From assembly GCA_015227615.1 (NCBI GenBank), contig JAALGZ010000015.1, forward strand, positions 149,001 through 213,000: 64,000 nt of DNA. The letters run 5' to 3'. Below, piece by piece: positions 41,201-50,559 of the stretch; the first letter of the stretch is position 1, and each line of letters opens with the position of its first letter. The DNA comes from Labyrinthula sp. Ha (taxonomy: Eukaryota; Sar; Bigyra; Labyrinthulida; Labyrinthulaceae). Below the pieces are notes generated by a model, which saw only the letters and a program-made list of their open reading frames with translations, ran no database searches and had not been told where the DNA came from. The translations under genes and the position numbers were made by a program.

Positions 41201-44200
41201 TTGCATATCTGGATATCTTCTCAACTGAGGGATCAAGGGCAAAATCTTTCAACACTATCTTTCGACATGTGCTGATTGCTACTTGCACTGATCTTTCCGT
41301 TATTGCCTGGATACAGTTCCTGATAGATTTATCCAAACTCAGGACTACTAAATTTAGCGCGTTGGGGAGAATTGAAAATATTTCTAAGCTCTGCTTCACT
41401 TTGACGTACAATTTAAGGTTTGGTATGATAGGTTCTTCATCTGTTGTTGACGAAGTTGAACCTCTGGTTGGAGGGGCATGAGTGTAGGAAGCTTGGGTGA
41501 CACTCTTTTCTGGTTTGGGTGGCAGTTTGTAGTCTGGGTTGTTTTCCATTGCGGGCTGCTCATAACCATTCAGGAACTCTCGCTCCTTTTCCTTGACAAG
41601 CTCTTTGTCAAAATCTCCAAACAGACCCTCGATAGCAATCCCAATTATTAGCTTCAAATCTGGCAAGGAATACACTTCTTGAAGCACATCCAACACTGCT
41701 TTTACCCACGGGTTTTGGGATGTAAAAACACTAGAATCCTTTCCGCCAGAAAGAAGGTTCTGAACAAAAGGTACAATAGTGCTAAGCCAGCCTCGTTCAT
41801 ACCCAAGTCCGATTAAAACTTTCAAGTCAATTTCATTAAGAAGAATGGGTTCATCTTTCGCCAGTGTGATCCGACCAATCCAAGCTGCTATATTTTTTAG
41901 AGCTTTTCGTTCGCTAGTTGAATCTAGAATTTGTTGCGACTTTAAAAGACTTCGTGATTTAGCAATTGACTGTACTTTGACTTGGCTGACCAGATCAGCG
42001 TTATTAAGTTTGTAGAGAAAGGTCTCGTACACTTCATGATAATTTCTTTGCGAGACAATGCGGTTAAGAACCAGGTATTTTGCTATCCATTCAACCCCAA
42101 CGTTTTTTAATGGGCCTTGCATACGCTCAGCATACTCAGAAACATTCTTGGTGGTTAAATTATTGATAATGAAATGAACTTCATCCTCATCTTCAGGACG
42201 AATAGCTTCCTCACTTAAATTCTCCTCAACAGGTATAGCCTTGTCTAACAAGGCACACAAGTCTTCGTATTCAGCAGGGTTCTCATTACCACGTAACGGA
42301 ACAGTGGCAACAGAGTACCCTTGCGAAAGATAAAACGACATTTCATTCATCAGCCCAGGAAAATGATCATGCAGAAGCTTCATTTTAAGCACTTGTTGCG
42401 CAAATGGCCGAAAGGTAGGTTTACCAAGTTGCTGCTTGAAATGGCTCAAGGCAATAAGCGAGAACTTAAACTGTTTGCTTGTCATTGAAGCTTTTAGTGA
42501 AGCCAGCAAGAAATTAAGAATATATGCGAGGGTCCTCTTAGGGACAAGGTCAGAATCAATAAGGCTACCACACACTGTTCCAATGACAGCTAGAGCCTTT
42601 TCAGGATATTTTTCCAAGAACTGGAACTCGTCAACTAGGTTATTAGAAAAGTTCTCATAAACTGCGAAGTCTGCATCAAGATGGGAGTGCTTAAGTCTTT
42701 CCAAAACAAGTAAAACCTCTTCCAAACTTCTTGAGTCAGAAAATATATTTTGGAACAACTCAGAAGTTCGATGCTCAATTCTGCTTTGCGATTGGTGCTC
42801 CAATTCAACCGATTCTTCGAAAACATGTTCAGTTTGCTGATTTATTCTACGGTTCTGACCTGGTACATCATGATCGAGAATTTTAGGAGGTACAACCTTT
42901 TCTTCTACACGGTAGCCAACGTGCGTATGAGTTCGTTCTGACAATTTACTCAAAATTAAGCTCACCTTATGGCTTGTTTCTCTAACCCTGGGCGTATGCA
43001 AGCTTTCGGGAAGAGATTCTAAGATATCTCGCAGAGTACTTGCAACCACAAAAGTAAAATTTCTTGAAAAGGAGTATATATGCTGCTTCTCTCCAAGTTC
43101 ATTCCTATTAATGTAATAAATCTGAAGGGAGAGCGCAATTGCAGAAACAGTGGCGTCCAAGTTGTACTGTGTAAGATCACCCTTAAAACTCAACTTTTGG
43201 TTTATCCAATTTGATACGGGCATAAGATCTTCATCTCGCAAGTCTTCAGTGGAGCCTAGAACAAAAAAACCAAGATGAAGACAGAAATCAGTTTCTTCTA
43301 CAATACTAACTTTTAGCATCTCTTCGGCAAAAGCGCTCTCCTTAACAAGTTTCACTACAAGGAGCTTGAACAATTCACTTTTGACTCTGTACTGAATAGC
43401 CAGGTATTTCAACAAAACGTCCATAGCAAACGGGGTCGCTAAGTCAGTATTCTGAAATATAAGTTGCAGCAAATCAATTCCCTCTTCTGACTCTGTTATA
43501 ATTCTAAGTAACTTGAGGCAAGTATCTTCTCGTATATATTGCCCAACTCCAAGAGACTCCACCTTTAATGTAGCATATAGAAGAGATATTGGAGATAACT
43601 CAGTAGATGTTAGATTTCCCAAGTATTGTTTGGGAGAATGGGAAAACAGGTGTATATATTGTTCAAATATTCTTTTGACTTGAGCTTGTAACTTTGGTTG
43701 AGAAAAGTGAAGCAATAGCGTTAAGACTTCTTCAACGAGTAAAAGGGAATTCCCCGTAAAAATCTGCCCTTTCTTCTCGACACAAAATAGGTTGTCATTA
43801 TTTGATATGGCACTTATCATGAAGCTAAATATTAACTCACTTGACATGTTTTTCCCAACTAAATGTCGAGATATTTTAATTTTGCTGCTTTCATCTATCA
43901 CCGCAAAATCAAACAGTACAGTTCTTAAAATAACATAATCTTCAGTTGATAAGGAGATAACATGCGAGGTTTCCAAAAATGTATTCAACAAAGTGGTTAA
44001 ATCCAGCTTTTTACCTGCTTCCTGGTTAACTTTGGCACAAGCCTGTGCAAGTGCCTTTGTATTCCATGAAAACAACTCGTCTTTGTCAGCCTCATGTTCT
44101 GTAATATTCTTCTCATCAAAATTTATTTCAAAAAGATCAGACGTAGGCTCCTTTCCTTCACAAATATCAATTGCGTAGGAAAGACTGAGATTAAGAGAAT

Positions 44201-44525
44201 TAATATCAACTTCTTTTCCAACCGTTGATCTACCCTTTTTGCTTTTTTCATACAGAATTAGAGTGTCAATCACATCGGAAACTTCAGATTCTGATATATT
44301 GCTACTATCTCCAGCTTTACTTGCTTTGATAATATTATACACAATATTTTCATCAGCCAAGCTTTCATATCCTAAATCTCCAATAATACTTGAAGGCCTC
44401 ACAAGAATCTCACACCCAATATCTGGGATTTTACTCGGAAATATCGCGTCAATTTGGATGGTATTCAAACTATTTTCATCAGTTAATCTTTCCTCATAGA
44501 TTAGCTTGTTTTGTTTATTTGACAT
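38211..44525 (-). CDS. CNOT1: CCR4-NOT complex scaffold subunit NOT1 (about 2104 aa)
   Basis: Scaffold of the CCR4-NOT deadenylase, which shortens poly(A) tails and silences mRNAs. A central MIF4G domain that docks the CAF1 deadenylase is clear: KNIAAWIGRITLAKDEPIL and NPWVKAVLDVLQEVYSLPDLKL match human CNOT1 closely. The CAF40/CNOT9-binding domain follows (VQVAISTCRKIVLKDFALD, AATNLAGSLAMVTGKD). The C-terminal NOT1 domain has RPYLVFLKYLIKDIDELYP, and LLSALPRSLLKLRNLILCAPG, and ends near the stop. Human CNOT1 is 2376 aa. The frame is open up to 44708, but that extension lacks an ATG. I choose the ATG at 44525 (MSNKQNKLIYEE), while an unseen upstream exon remains possible. A single long exon is notable for such a gene. 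Confidence 0.9.
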   Translation of the reverse strand: MSNKQNKLIYEERLTDENSLNTIQIDAIFPSKIPDIGCEILVRPSSIIGDLGYESLADENIVYNIIKASKAGDSSNISESEVSDVIDTLILYEKSKKGRSTVGKEVDINSLNLSLSYAIDICEGKEPTSDLFEINFDEKNITEHEADKDELFSWNTKALAQACAKVNQEAGKKLDLTTLLNTFLETSHVISLSTEDYVILRTVLFDFAVIDESSKIKISRHLVGKNMSSELIFSFMISAISNNDNLFCVEKKGQIFTGNSLLLVEEVLTLLLHFSQPKLQAQVKRIFEQYIHLFSHSPKQYLGNLTSTELSPISLLYATLKVESLGVGQYIREDTCLKLLRIITESEEGIDLLQLIFQNTDLATPFAMDVLLKYLAIQYRVKSELFKLLVVKLVKESAFAEEMLKVSIVEETDFCLHLGFFVLGSTEDLRDEDLMPVSNWINQKLSFKGDLTQYNLDATVSAIALSLQIYYINRNELGEKQHIYSFSRNFTFVVASTLRDILESLPESLHTPRVRETSHKVSLILSKLSERTHTHVGYRVEEKVVPPKILDHDVPGQNRRINQQTEHVFEESVELEHQSQSRIEHRTSELFQNIFSDSRSLEEVLLVLERLKHSHLDADFAVYENFSNNLVDEFQFLEKYPEKALAVIGTVCGSLIDSDLVPKRTLAYILNFLLASLKASMTSKQFKFSLIALSHFKQQLGKPTFRPFAQQVLKMKLLHDHFPGLMNEMSFYLSQGYSVATVPLRGNENPAEYEDLCALLDKAIPVEENLSEEAIRPEDEDEVHFIINNLTTKNVSEYAERMQGPLKNVGVEWIAKYLVLNRIVSQRNYHEVYETFLYKLNNADLVSQVKVQSIAKSRSLLKSQQILDSTSERKALKNIAAWIGRITLAKDEPILLNEIDLKVLIGLGYERGWLSTIVPFVQNLLSGGKDSSVFTSQNPWVKAVLDVLQEVYSLPDLKLIIGIAIEGLFGDFDKELVKEKEREFLNGYEQPAMENNPDYKLPPKPEKSVTQASYTHAPPTRGSTSSTTDEEPIIPNLKLYVKVKQSLEIFSILPNALNLVVLSLDKSIRNCIQAITERSVQVAISTCRKIVLKDFALDPSVEKISRYATLAATNLAGSLAMVTGKDSLRQSMELFLTDLLKRGLAEYGQAIGLEALNQTVTELTEMNLDLGCKLVQKAATDTARKEVLSVFQKDLAQRKEARDKGELFFDHSNFEEGLKYPQNLPPFLLPKPSQTGVGPEFLQVYHDFGGVQRTAVPAPQHNADPHRSLQGKTHSTGEEVMAEWKNIVLQLDKIVQESAENGSLNSLIQKDTAALLQQMRKVGELLQGEEKDQTIKIFSNRIFRRLLEVTSSIARTPMERFRTHVQYAILDTLVNMVESLDLRKFISDWLIFSATQGDDATAVKNSRFSAAGLIKSKLLDIERFDHHLARIIRSSTSPQSLLPLISFAMDILRICVVNYSMAKVGDLRHTIECLEAFEKKQEELRARDPGPGDNIHFPGLKDLLQKLHNIRYEETRDAIRLQSSEIQHQANLENTNTRMEGSLRTEAVAKEHFAMYSFKTHVRQLESENPAGLFVRSREPAELRKKVAKLLYTWMRLYSDKGNIFQVGPHQTAYRDFIQNLHQHGAFESDENTERFLRLCSELVFESALANAKPDPDVEDERTLTLSNMLSHSATDALSKLIVLLIRFSEKSAKPRLIEKILSIVSKIYEREITERKQKGVVETFDQRPYLVFLKYLIKDIDELYPSGNPEFTLLKLELYIKISNLLLSNFSPVNAPVLSVGWISLLLEGPLIDTLTMEAPYLPTSGKTVLLNFSLTWLSFVSRSLKSSRDPAWVSSEDQKDLFLGKLVDETNRFLQHLFLRNPEFLAQYYISLLSALPRSLLKLRNLILCAPGSPNGDRQKILEHCVTLSKLKKGISELFPISKLSAQVSPGDMDNIIAQLNLDTGSNVNFSGLSALIYILLYHCAEIGNTGEKIGLAFSAPFGNLLVLFGCCKENNISLYYFLTAAVDHLRSDVGINNVIELFLMEVLKGNVKNALIGEVIYRTFVERFVVVGLRPKGLVNVFKKVADHRVIRDLRESLIQQEPSLRKLISETQASLEACIA

Positions 44526-46825
44526 TGCAACTGAAATGAAGAGACTTTTCAATTTTCCTTTCTGCTTATGTCGTTTTTTTTTTGTTTCTTTCTCACAACT
44601 TATTTTGGGCAATTGACTTTCTTTGGTAAAGAAAGAAAATGGGCAATATGACCCGCCATCACTTCCACCCAGTAAAGTGATATCAACATGTTTGAACACC
44701 TCCTTCAAGGAGGAAGAAATGGTACTTAATCGAAAAATCTGTTCCTACAAAACGTAGATGAAGAAACTCACACTAAAATAAAGCATCAAATTTATTTCCA
44801 TTTCTGAAGTTTTATTCTTGGGCTAGTCTGTCCTTTGAGATAATAACTAATTCATCATATTTCTTTTTCTTAACCTGTTGAAGGGATGTTCCTGAGGGGG
44901 GGTTATGTTTAGACTGAGACAAATCATTTCATTGAGGTCATGATCCTTCTCCCATAATTACCATTAACAAATTATGAAATTAAGCAATTATGTTTTCTAA
45001 GTGCAAAATATCTTTTAAAGTCAGTTTTGGGGGGGTTAATGTTTTTTACTGTTTGTCGTAATGAAATATATTTGAGTTGAGTTATTTGGTTTGCATATAG
45101 TTAAAGTAGTACCTTGGGATCTAGATTAGTTTGTATAGGCTCGTAACAGAAGGCTTAATAAGTGAATATAAGAGAAAGAGTAACCTGCGTCAATACTGTT
45201 TGACCCTAATTCAATCTGAAGACACTACTTGGAGACTTCAAAAGCCTTTACTGAAATATATAATGATAATATTCTATAATAGGGGCTAAAGAGGAGAACA
45301 GTAGTAGTTTGGTGTACCCCATACAGCTGCTAACTTGCCTAGCCCATAAGAAAACTCCCCTGAACATTTATCAAACGTCTTGGGTGAATTCTGGTAGCAG
45401 TTTCTTATACTTTTACTAATAAAGTAAAGCTTTAAATCTTAGAATCTTTACAAGTTCAAATATTAAACAATACAATGATTCTAAGTAACATGAAAAATCG
45501 ACAAATTAAGAATATACTTTCTAAAGCTCTCCCGTACAGAAACTCATAAACACAGGCATGTGGATTGAGCTCATTAAAAAATGTAGGTTATTTTAGTATT
45601 AGGATATTTAGCAGGTTTGTAAAATGTGGTAGTATCATCAATGTTAACCGTTAGACACACAATAACAAATTTTGAGAATACATTCTGTCTTAGCAGTCCA
45701 AATTAATAGAAAGAAAGCTACTTGACAGAACCCTATACATTGCGAAGAATTTACATTCAGAAAAACTTTCTTGATTGGAAATAACTTTGAGCCAGATTTA
45801 GTATCCTTCAATGATAAAATAAGGAATCAACTGTTGTATAGTGGTTAGTTTACAGTAAGAGCCAAGTAAAACTTTTGCTCGAGAGCCTGCTCTCGTTTGT
45901 GTTAATTAAGAGATCATATAAGGCAGAGTATTATTAAGATCAATTTAAAGATTGTTATTATGGCCAATTTATTCTTCAGAAGTAATAAGTTATCAAATAA
46001 CAAGACGGTAGATGGCACAGAAAAAGTTAGCACAGAATTCTTTACAGGTTGAATGCAATTACCGCTTAAGCCCTGAGCAAGACAAAAATTTAATACGAAG
46101 TAATCGCAAAAAAAATAAAACCTTAACTAGTTATCTTAAACAATGTTTAAGGGAATATTGTTAAAAAATCAAAACTTAGCTGACTAAATAGAAAATTTCG
46201 ATAAACTAAAAGGACATCAAACCATATATGACACAAGTTGATAAAAAACTGAGTGATTTGAGTCAATTGCAGCCATGGGACAAGGTCAAACTAAATTACA
46301 TAGTCTTGATGAACTAGATATCAGCAAATGAATAAGCTCAAAACAAGCATGGCAATATATTCAAAGTTAGATTAAATACACATACAAGCTGTTGGCATAC
46401 GCCTACGTAAATAATCATGACATTTACCTCATGCAAAAGATTGAAGCTAAGGTATAACCAAAAAAACAGATTTAGATACACAACAAGATATTCGATGAAG
46501 GTAGAAAATTCACAAGACGGCTACTTATACTCGTTGCTACTGTTTTGTTATTTCTGCAAAGCAGATTTGATAGCTACATTGCAAAACTCGAGATGAAACC
46601 AAAATGTTAGTTAATAGGAAAACGATGAACGATATTAATTTATGTATAATCTTAATTTCATTTCCTATAACTTGAATTCAGTAGTGGAGATATTCTTGAG
46701 TTTTCTATCCTCATTTAAGGCATTAATTAAGACCTAGAATGGAGTTTCTTCAGCCATGTTCTGCAAATGGGGGCATTTAGTTAAATGGATGCCTTAACCG
46801 TTTTTTTTGCTAAGAAGCTTAATTA
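44526..46825. other. Gene-free stretch, 2.3 kb
   Basis: The part up to 44708 is open in the NOT1 frame without an ATG and is probably 5' UTR. Beyond it there is AT-rich sequence with no credible reading frame. A TAACCGTT word occurs at about 45647-45654 and another close to the next gene's start. Confidence 0.5.
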
Positions 46826-47821
46826 ATGCCAAAAGAAGAAAAGAAAGTGCTTGACATTTTTCGAGAGATCTTACGTACGAAAGGAAAATGTGATGCTGCG
46901 AAAAAAATAGGGTATAGGTACAAACAACCTCCATTTCAGAGAGGATTTGTTATGCTAGGTCTTCCAAAAAGTGGAAAGAGTTCATTAATTGATACAATTC
47001 TACAAGCCATTGGGTCTAATATCAAAGGTCAGAAAGACCTGAAATCAAAAAAGTACCTACTAGGACACCAGTCATGCCAATTTGAAGATGAAAACGAGCT
47101 TTTCTTTTGGGAAGTGCTACCTATTGCTTCAAGTTCGTCTCTAGCTGCAAGCTTACCTTACGTGGAAAAGCCCAATGTGGCTTGTTTAGTCTTTGATTGC
47201 GATGATCCAGCAGCTTCCACACGCTATGTACTCAATCAAACTCTTCAGCTGAATTCATCTTCCATGAAGATCCTGTTTCTAATATCTAAACCAGAAAAAT
47301 TTAGAAAAATTGAGCAAATTAAATCAAGGACACTTTGCAATTTCCTAATCTGGACTGCTGTGCTACATGGCACTGGATTACTAAGTGTAAAGTCAGCAGC
47401 CCTGACAATACATTCCGAAGCACAAAAGAACAGACTTCAAACATTCTTCTACAACAATTATTTCGCTTCCAACCTGACATTAAGCGAATTGAAAAATGAG
47501 ATTGAGATCCAAGACTCATTACTTGTAGCTCCCGGTACACTTTCTCTTACCGATCTTAGTTATCCACCTGGAATTAAACCAGAGGAAATCTCAAAGTTTA
47601 TTTCATCTTCTGCAAAGAAACAAGAATCCCACTGGTTAAAAGTTCTTTCCAAATATTATCCGATGTTGAGCGAACAAGAGGAAAAGATGAATGAACGAGA
47701 AACAAAACGCTTGCAGATTCCAGAAAATTTTCAGCTCGACGAGTCCCTCAGAACGCTCTACGAAAAAAAACTTGCGATGGTAAACCAGCTTGAGAGAGAG
47801 CTTTTAGCTTCACATCAGTAG
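46826..47821 (+). CDS. P-loop protein, possibly a dynein light intermediate chain (331 aa)
   Basis: An N-terminal Ras-like P-loop domain is supported by Walker A GLPKSGKSS near residue 47, followed by a central sheet region with VACLVFDCDD and MKILFLISKP. The block CNFLIWTAVLHGTGLLSV, then a region ending DSLLVAPGTLSL, resembles the part of dynein light intermediate chains that reads GAALIYTSVKE...DAVFIPAGWD. The C-terminus is a charged helix (MNERETKRLQ...YEKKLAMVNQLERELL), again as in that family. If correct, it binds cargo adaptors or the retrograde flagellar dynein. GTPase activity is doubtful, since no NKxD motif is seen. Similarity is weak and another P-loop family is possible. Its TAG stop (47819-47821) is 1 bp from the stop of the convergent RAD51C gene. 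Confidence 0.5.
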   Translation: MPKEEKKVLDIFREILRTKGKCDAAKKIGYRYKQPPFQRGFVMLGLPKSGKSSLIDTILQAIGSNIKGQKDLKSKKYLLGHQSCQFEDENELFFWEVLPIASSSSLAASLPYVEKPNVACLVFDCDDPAASTRYVLNQTLQLNSSSMKILFLISKPEKFRKIEQIKSRTLCNFLIWTAVLHGTGLLSVKSAALTIHSEAQKNRLQTFFYNNYFASNLTLSELKNEIEIQDSLLVAPGTLSLTDLSYPPGIKPEEISKFISSSAKKQESHWLKVLSKYYPMLSEQEEKMNERETKRLQIPENFQLDESLRTLYEKKLAMVNQLERELLASHQ

Positions 47822-48649
47822 CTCAAGTCTTTTATCCCTCTGTCTGAAATAACTATATTAACTGCATACTCTTTGAAATTAATTCGCTTACAAGTTGCTT
47901 CTGACATGCATTCTAAGCTTTCAATTATGAATCGGTTTTCGCCAATACATCTTGTCCAAGCTTTTCCAAGAGCCGATTTTACTTCTTTTGTCTTCGAAAC
48001 TATTGTAACCAAGTTTGTAAGAACAATGGCAATGTTTTGAACCTCAGAAACCCGTTTTAAGTGAACATAAATTTCTTTTAAAGCACTTGGCCTATCTTTT
48101 GAATCTAATGAGTACTCACAGCTAGTTGGGAATGAAAGCGAATCAATAACAATTAGTTTCAGGTTAGGTATGGTTCGGATTATGTTGTTTATTTGTTTGA
48201 TGAGTTTATACAGCTCGTGGAAGCTGAGTACGCTAATATGATGAATGCTGTCAGATATATTCATTTCCTTTATTTTAATCAACGCATCTTCTCTGTTCTT
48301 GCTGTCAAGCAGATTTGAAACGCGTTCTAGCAACATTTTCTTGAAATGAGATTGAACTTCGTCCACGCGTGAAGGAAAAAAATTATTTTCTGTGTCTATA
48401 AATCTGAAAATGATTAAAACAATAAGATTACAAAGAGGTGCCTTCTTGACCCCCAAATAGTTTAGGAAGTGTTGCGTTAACACAAAGTTGGTAGGAGAAC
48501 TGGGTTTTTCCCGTACCTTCCAACCCGCAAACTTCATATACATTTCCCAAAGCTAGGCCACCACCCAAAATATTATCCAACCGTCGCGACGAAGTTATCA
48601 AATAGCTTTCGTTTGGCCTATTGCATTTCATCTTTTTCCTTCTTCTCAT
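47815..48649 (-). CDS. RAD51C: RAD51C-like recombinase paralog, two exons with a 28-nt intron (268 aa)
   Basis: RecA/RAD51 paralog that helps load and stabilise RAD51 in homologous recombination. Exon 1 (48649-48432) holds LDNILGGGLALGN and Walker A GLEGTGKTQ, then LPKLFGGQEG. Exon 2 (48403-47815) holds FIDTENNFFPSRV, Walker B LKLIVIDSLSFP and the loop AIVLTNLVTI with ALGKAWTRC. A 28-nt intron (48404-48431, GTAATC...TTTCAG) restores the family string GTSLFIDTEN across the junction. Without splicing the frame stops at once. RAD51C is the best match among paralogs (order of motifs, ISVLSFHELYKLI, and the Walker B context), with XRCC3 the alternative. It lacks the N-terminal helix-hairpin domain of human RAD51C (376 aa), unless a further 5' exon exists. 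Divergent from the PLK4-like gene, 118 bp apart. Confidence 0.82.
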
Positions 48650-48669
48650 TCTTTTCTGTATTTTTCAGT

Positions 48670-48675
48670 TAACGG
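48670..48675 (+). promoter_or_regulatory. MYB-type TAACGG site in the RAD51C/PLK4 divergent promoter
   Basis: TAACGG sits inside the word GTTAACGGTTA in the 118-bp region between the two divergent ATGs, 21 bp from the RAD51C start. A shared site could co-regulate recombination and centriole genes in the cell cycle. This is inference. Confidence 0.35.
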
Positions 48676-48767
48676 TTATTTTGTTTGTAAATTCATATAA
48701 TTCTAGGTGCTGTGGTAATGCATTATTAACAAGATAGAATTTAATATGGGATTACTGTATATTTAGA

Positions 48768-50559
48768 ATGCGCGATTTCCAGAAAGATAAGTTCAAGTTT
48801 CTAGAGGAAATAGGCAAAGGGGGGTTTGCGAAGGTTTATCGTGTACAATTAGTTGTGGACTTTATTCTTAGGCTCAATATATTGGTTCTAATCAATACTA
48901 TGCACTTAAGGTTATGAGTCGCCATTGGCTTGAGAAAAAGAAGCTAGCAAGCAAGGTTGAGAACGAAATAAAGATACAATCAAAACTGTCACACCCAAAT
49001 ATACTAAAACTTATAGCCCACTTTAAAAATAGTGAGATGATTTTTATTGTTCTGGAGCTCTGTGAAGAAGGAAATCTTTTTCAATACCTCAAAAAAAATC
49101 CGAGCCTCTCTCAACGGACAAAACTAAGCTTCTTCCATCAAACCGTTAAATCTGTTGACTATTTGCATTCTTTAAATATTATACATCGAGATTTAAAATT
49201 GTCAAATATTTTGCTGACAAAGAGTTTGGTTATAAAATTGTCTGATTTTGGACTGGCTGTAGAAATCCAACTGGAAGAAGAACAACATACAATTTGTGGT
49301 ACAGAAAAATATATGGCGCCTGAGGTGTCATCCAAAGCAGGGTCTTATAATGGTAAAAAAGTAGATATATGGGCGTTGGGATGTCTTTTCTATGCGCTTA
49401 TCTTTGTCGACTCTATAGAGAAATTCGCTGGAAAGGAGCAAGAGAATATGCTTGCACTGGTTAAAAAGGTCCAGTTAAAAACTGCCTTGTCCAGAAAGGG
49501 CTGTATTTTGTTTATATTTTTGAGTTTAGATTCTTTGCTTTTAAATTTGTTGAATGGACACCCAGCTAAAAGACCGGAAACGAAACAAATTTTGGACCAC
49601 GAAATTTTCTATGAAGAAGTAGTTGAGATAACAGAAGCAATTTGTTTTATTGAAACCTCTGGTGTCATAGGAATCAAGCAAGATGTGGGTTCCCATTCTC
49701 TTTTTATTGATCATAATGGCTTCGTGCATTTTGATGTTAATAAACTTTGCCCTGGAAAACAACAGTCATGCTTTGTATTTCAAAAAGATTCTTTCGTCGT
49801 GAATGAGAAATGTATTAAATTCAGTAATGCGGGCAAAATAACTAAGTTCCATTACACAGGTATGCATTAAATGTATTTCTCATCTTTAGTCTGGAAGTTG
49901 ACCAAAGATGCTATTAAACTCTTGAAGAGCATGTGTCCAGATGTTGTGTTGATACAAAATAAATTGATTTCAGCTTTTTTTGCTAAATACGGGGTAATAA
50001 AGTTGTGGTATAAGAATAATGAATATATTTATGATTTGCACAAAGGGGTTATTTTGATGATAAAAAATCCCCTCATTTGGTTTAATTTCTTGACTAGGAG
50101 AGGTAAGTTAGTATTAACAGAAGATTCCTCAATTCAGATTCAAAAAAGTGTAAAGGCTCTACTAGCAGTACATTCAAAGCTCTTGGCATTAAAATGGAAA
50201 GGGGAAATTGTTCATTTCCCTTATGTGCTTCATGATGAGTTTGGTTCGATAAAGCAGGCTTCTATTGGTATTTATTTGTGTTTTCTAAAATTAGGAGGAG
50301 AATGTTCTGTCTCTTTAGACAAGGAAAGCGGTGAAGCATTATTTACATTTGATGATGGAGTCAGTTTGGTCTTGAATAGGTTAGGTACCAAAATAACTCT
50401 TCGAGATGCGGAGAATAACAATGGAATTATTTATTCTCTACTTCCACAGCAGGTAAGCTTAATTAACATGTCATGTTTTAGGAAACCCCAAGTATTCCAA
50501 ATGATGTTAAAGGCAGAATTCGTCAAGCAAAGCAAGTACTTCAAGAAGTTGAACGATGA
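48768..50559 (+). CDS. PLK4: PLK4/SAK-like Ser/Thr kinase, five exons with 27-30-nt introns (558 aa)
   Basis: Master kinase of centriole duplication if orthologous. Exons 48768-48842, 48872-49502, 49530-49859, 49890-50452, 50482-50559 total 1677 nt and stay in frame. Exon 1 supplies the glycine loop GKGGFAKVYR and exon 2 continues AQYIGSNQYYALKV, so the first intron (29 nt) splits the kinase N-lobe. HRDLKLSN is near residue 130, SDFGLAV near 150, then CGTEKYMAPEV and DIWALGC. The 27-nt second intron has no stop and preserves frame. Removing it gives KGYSLLLNLLNGHPAKRPE, a proper kinase tail. The third (30 nt) joins what look like two separate ORFs, and the fourth (29 nt) gives the C-terminus ending VLQEVER. 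The downstream region (about 290-540) is where PLK4 has its polo boxes, but these are diverged here. Other PLKs or a novel kinase are alternatives. Confidence 0.78.
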
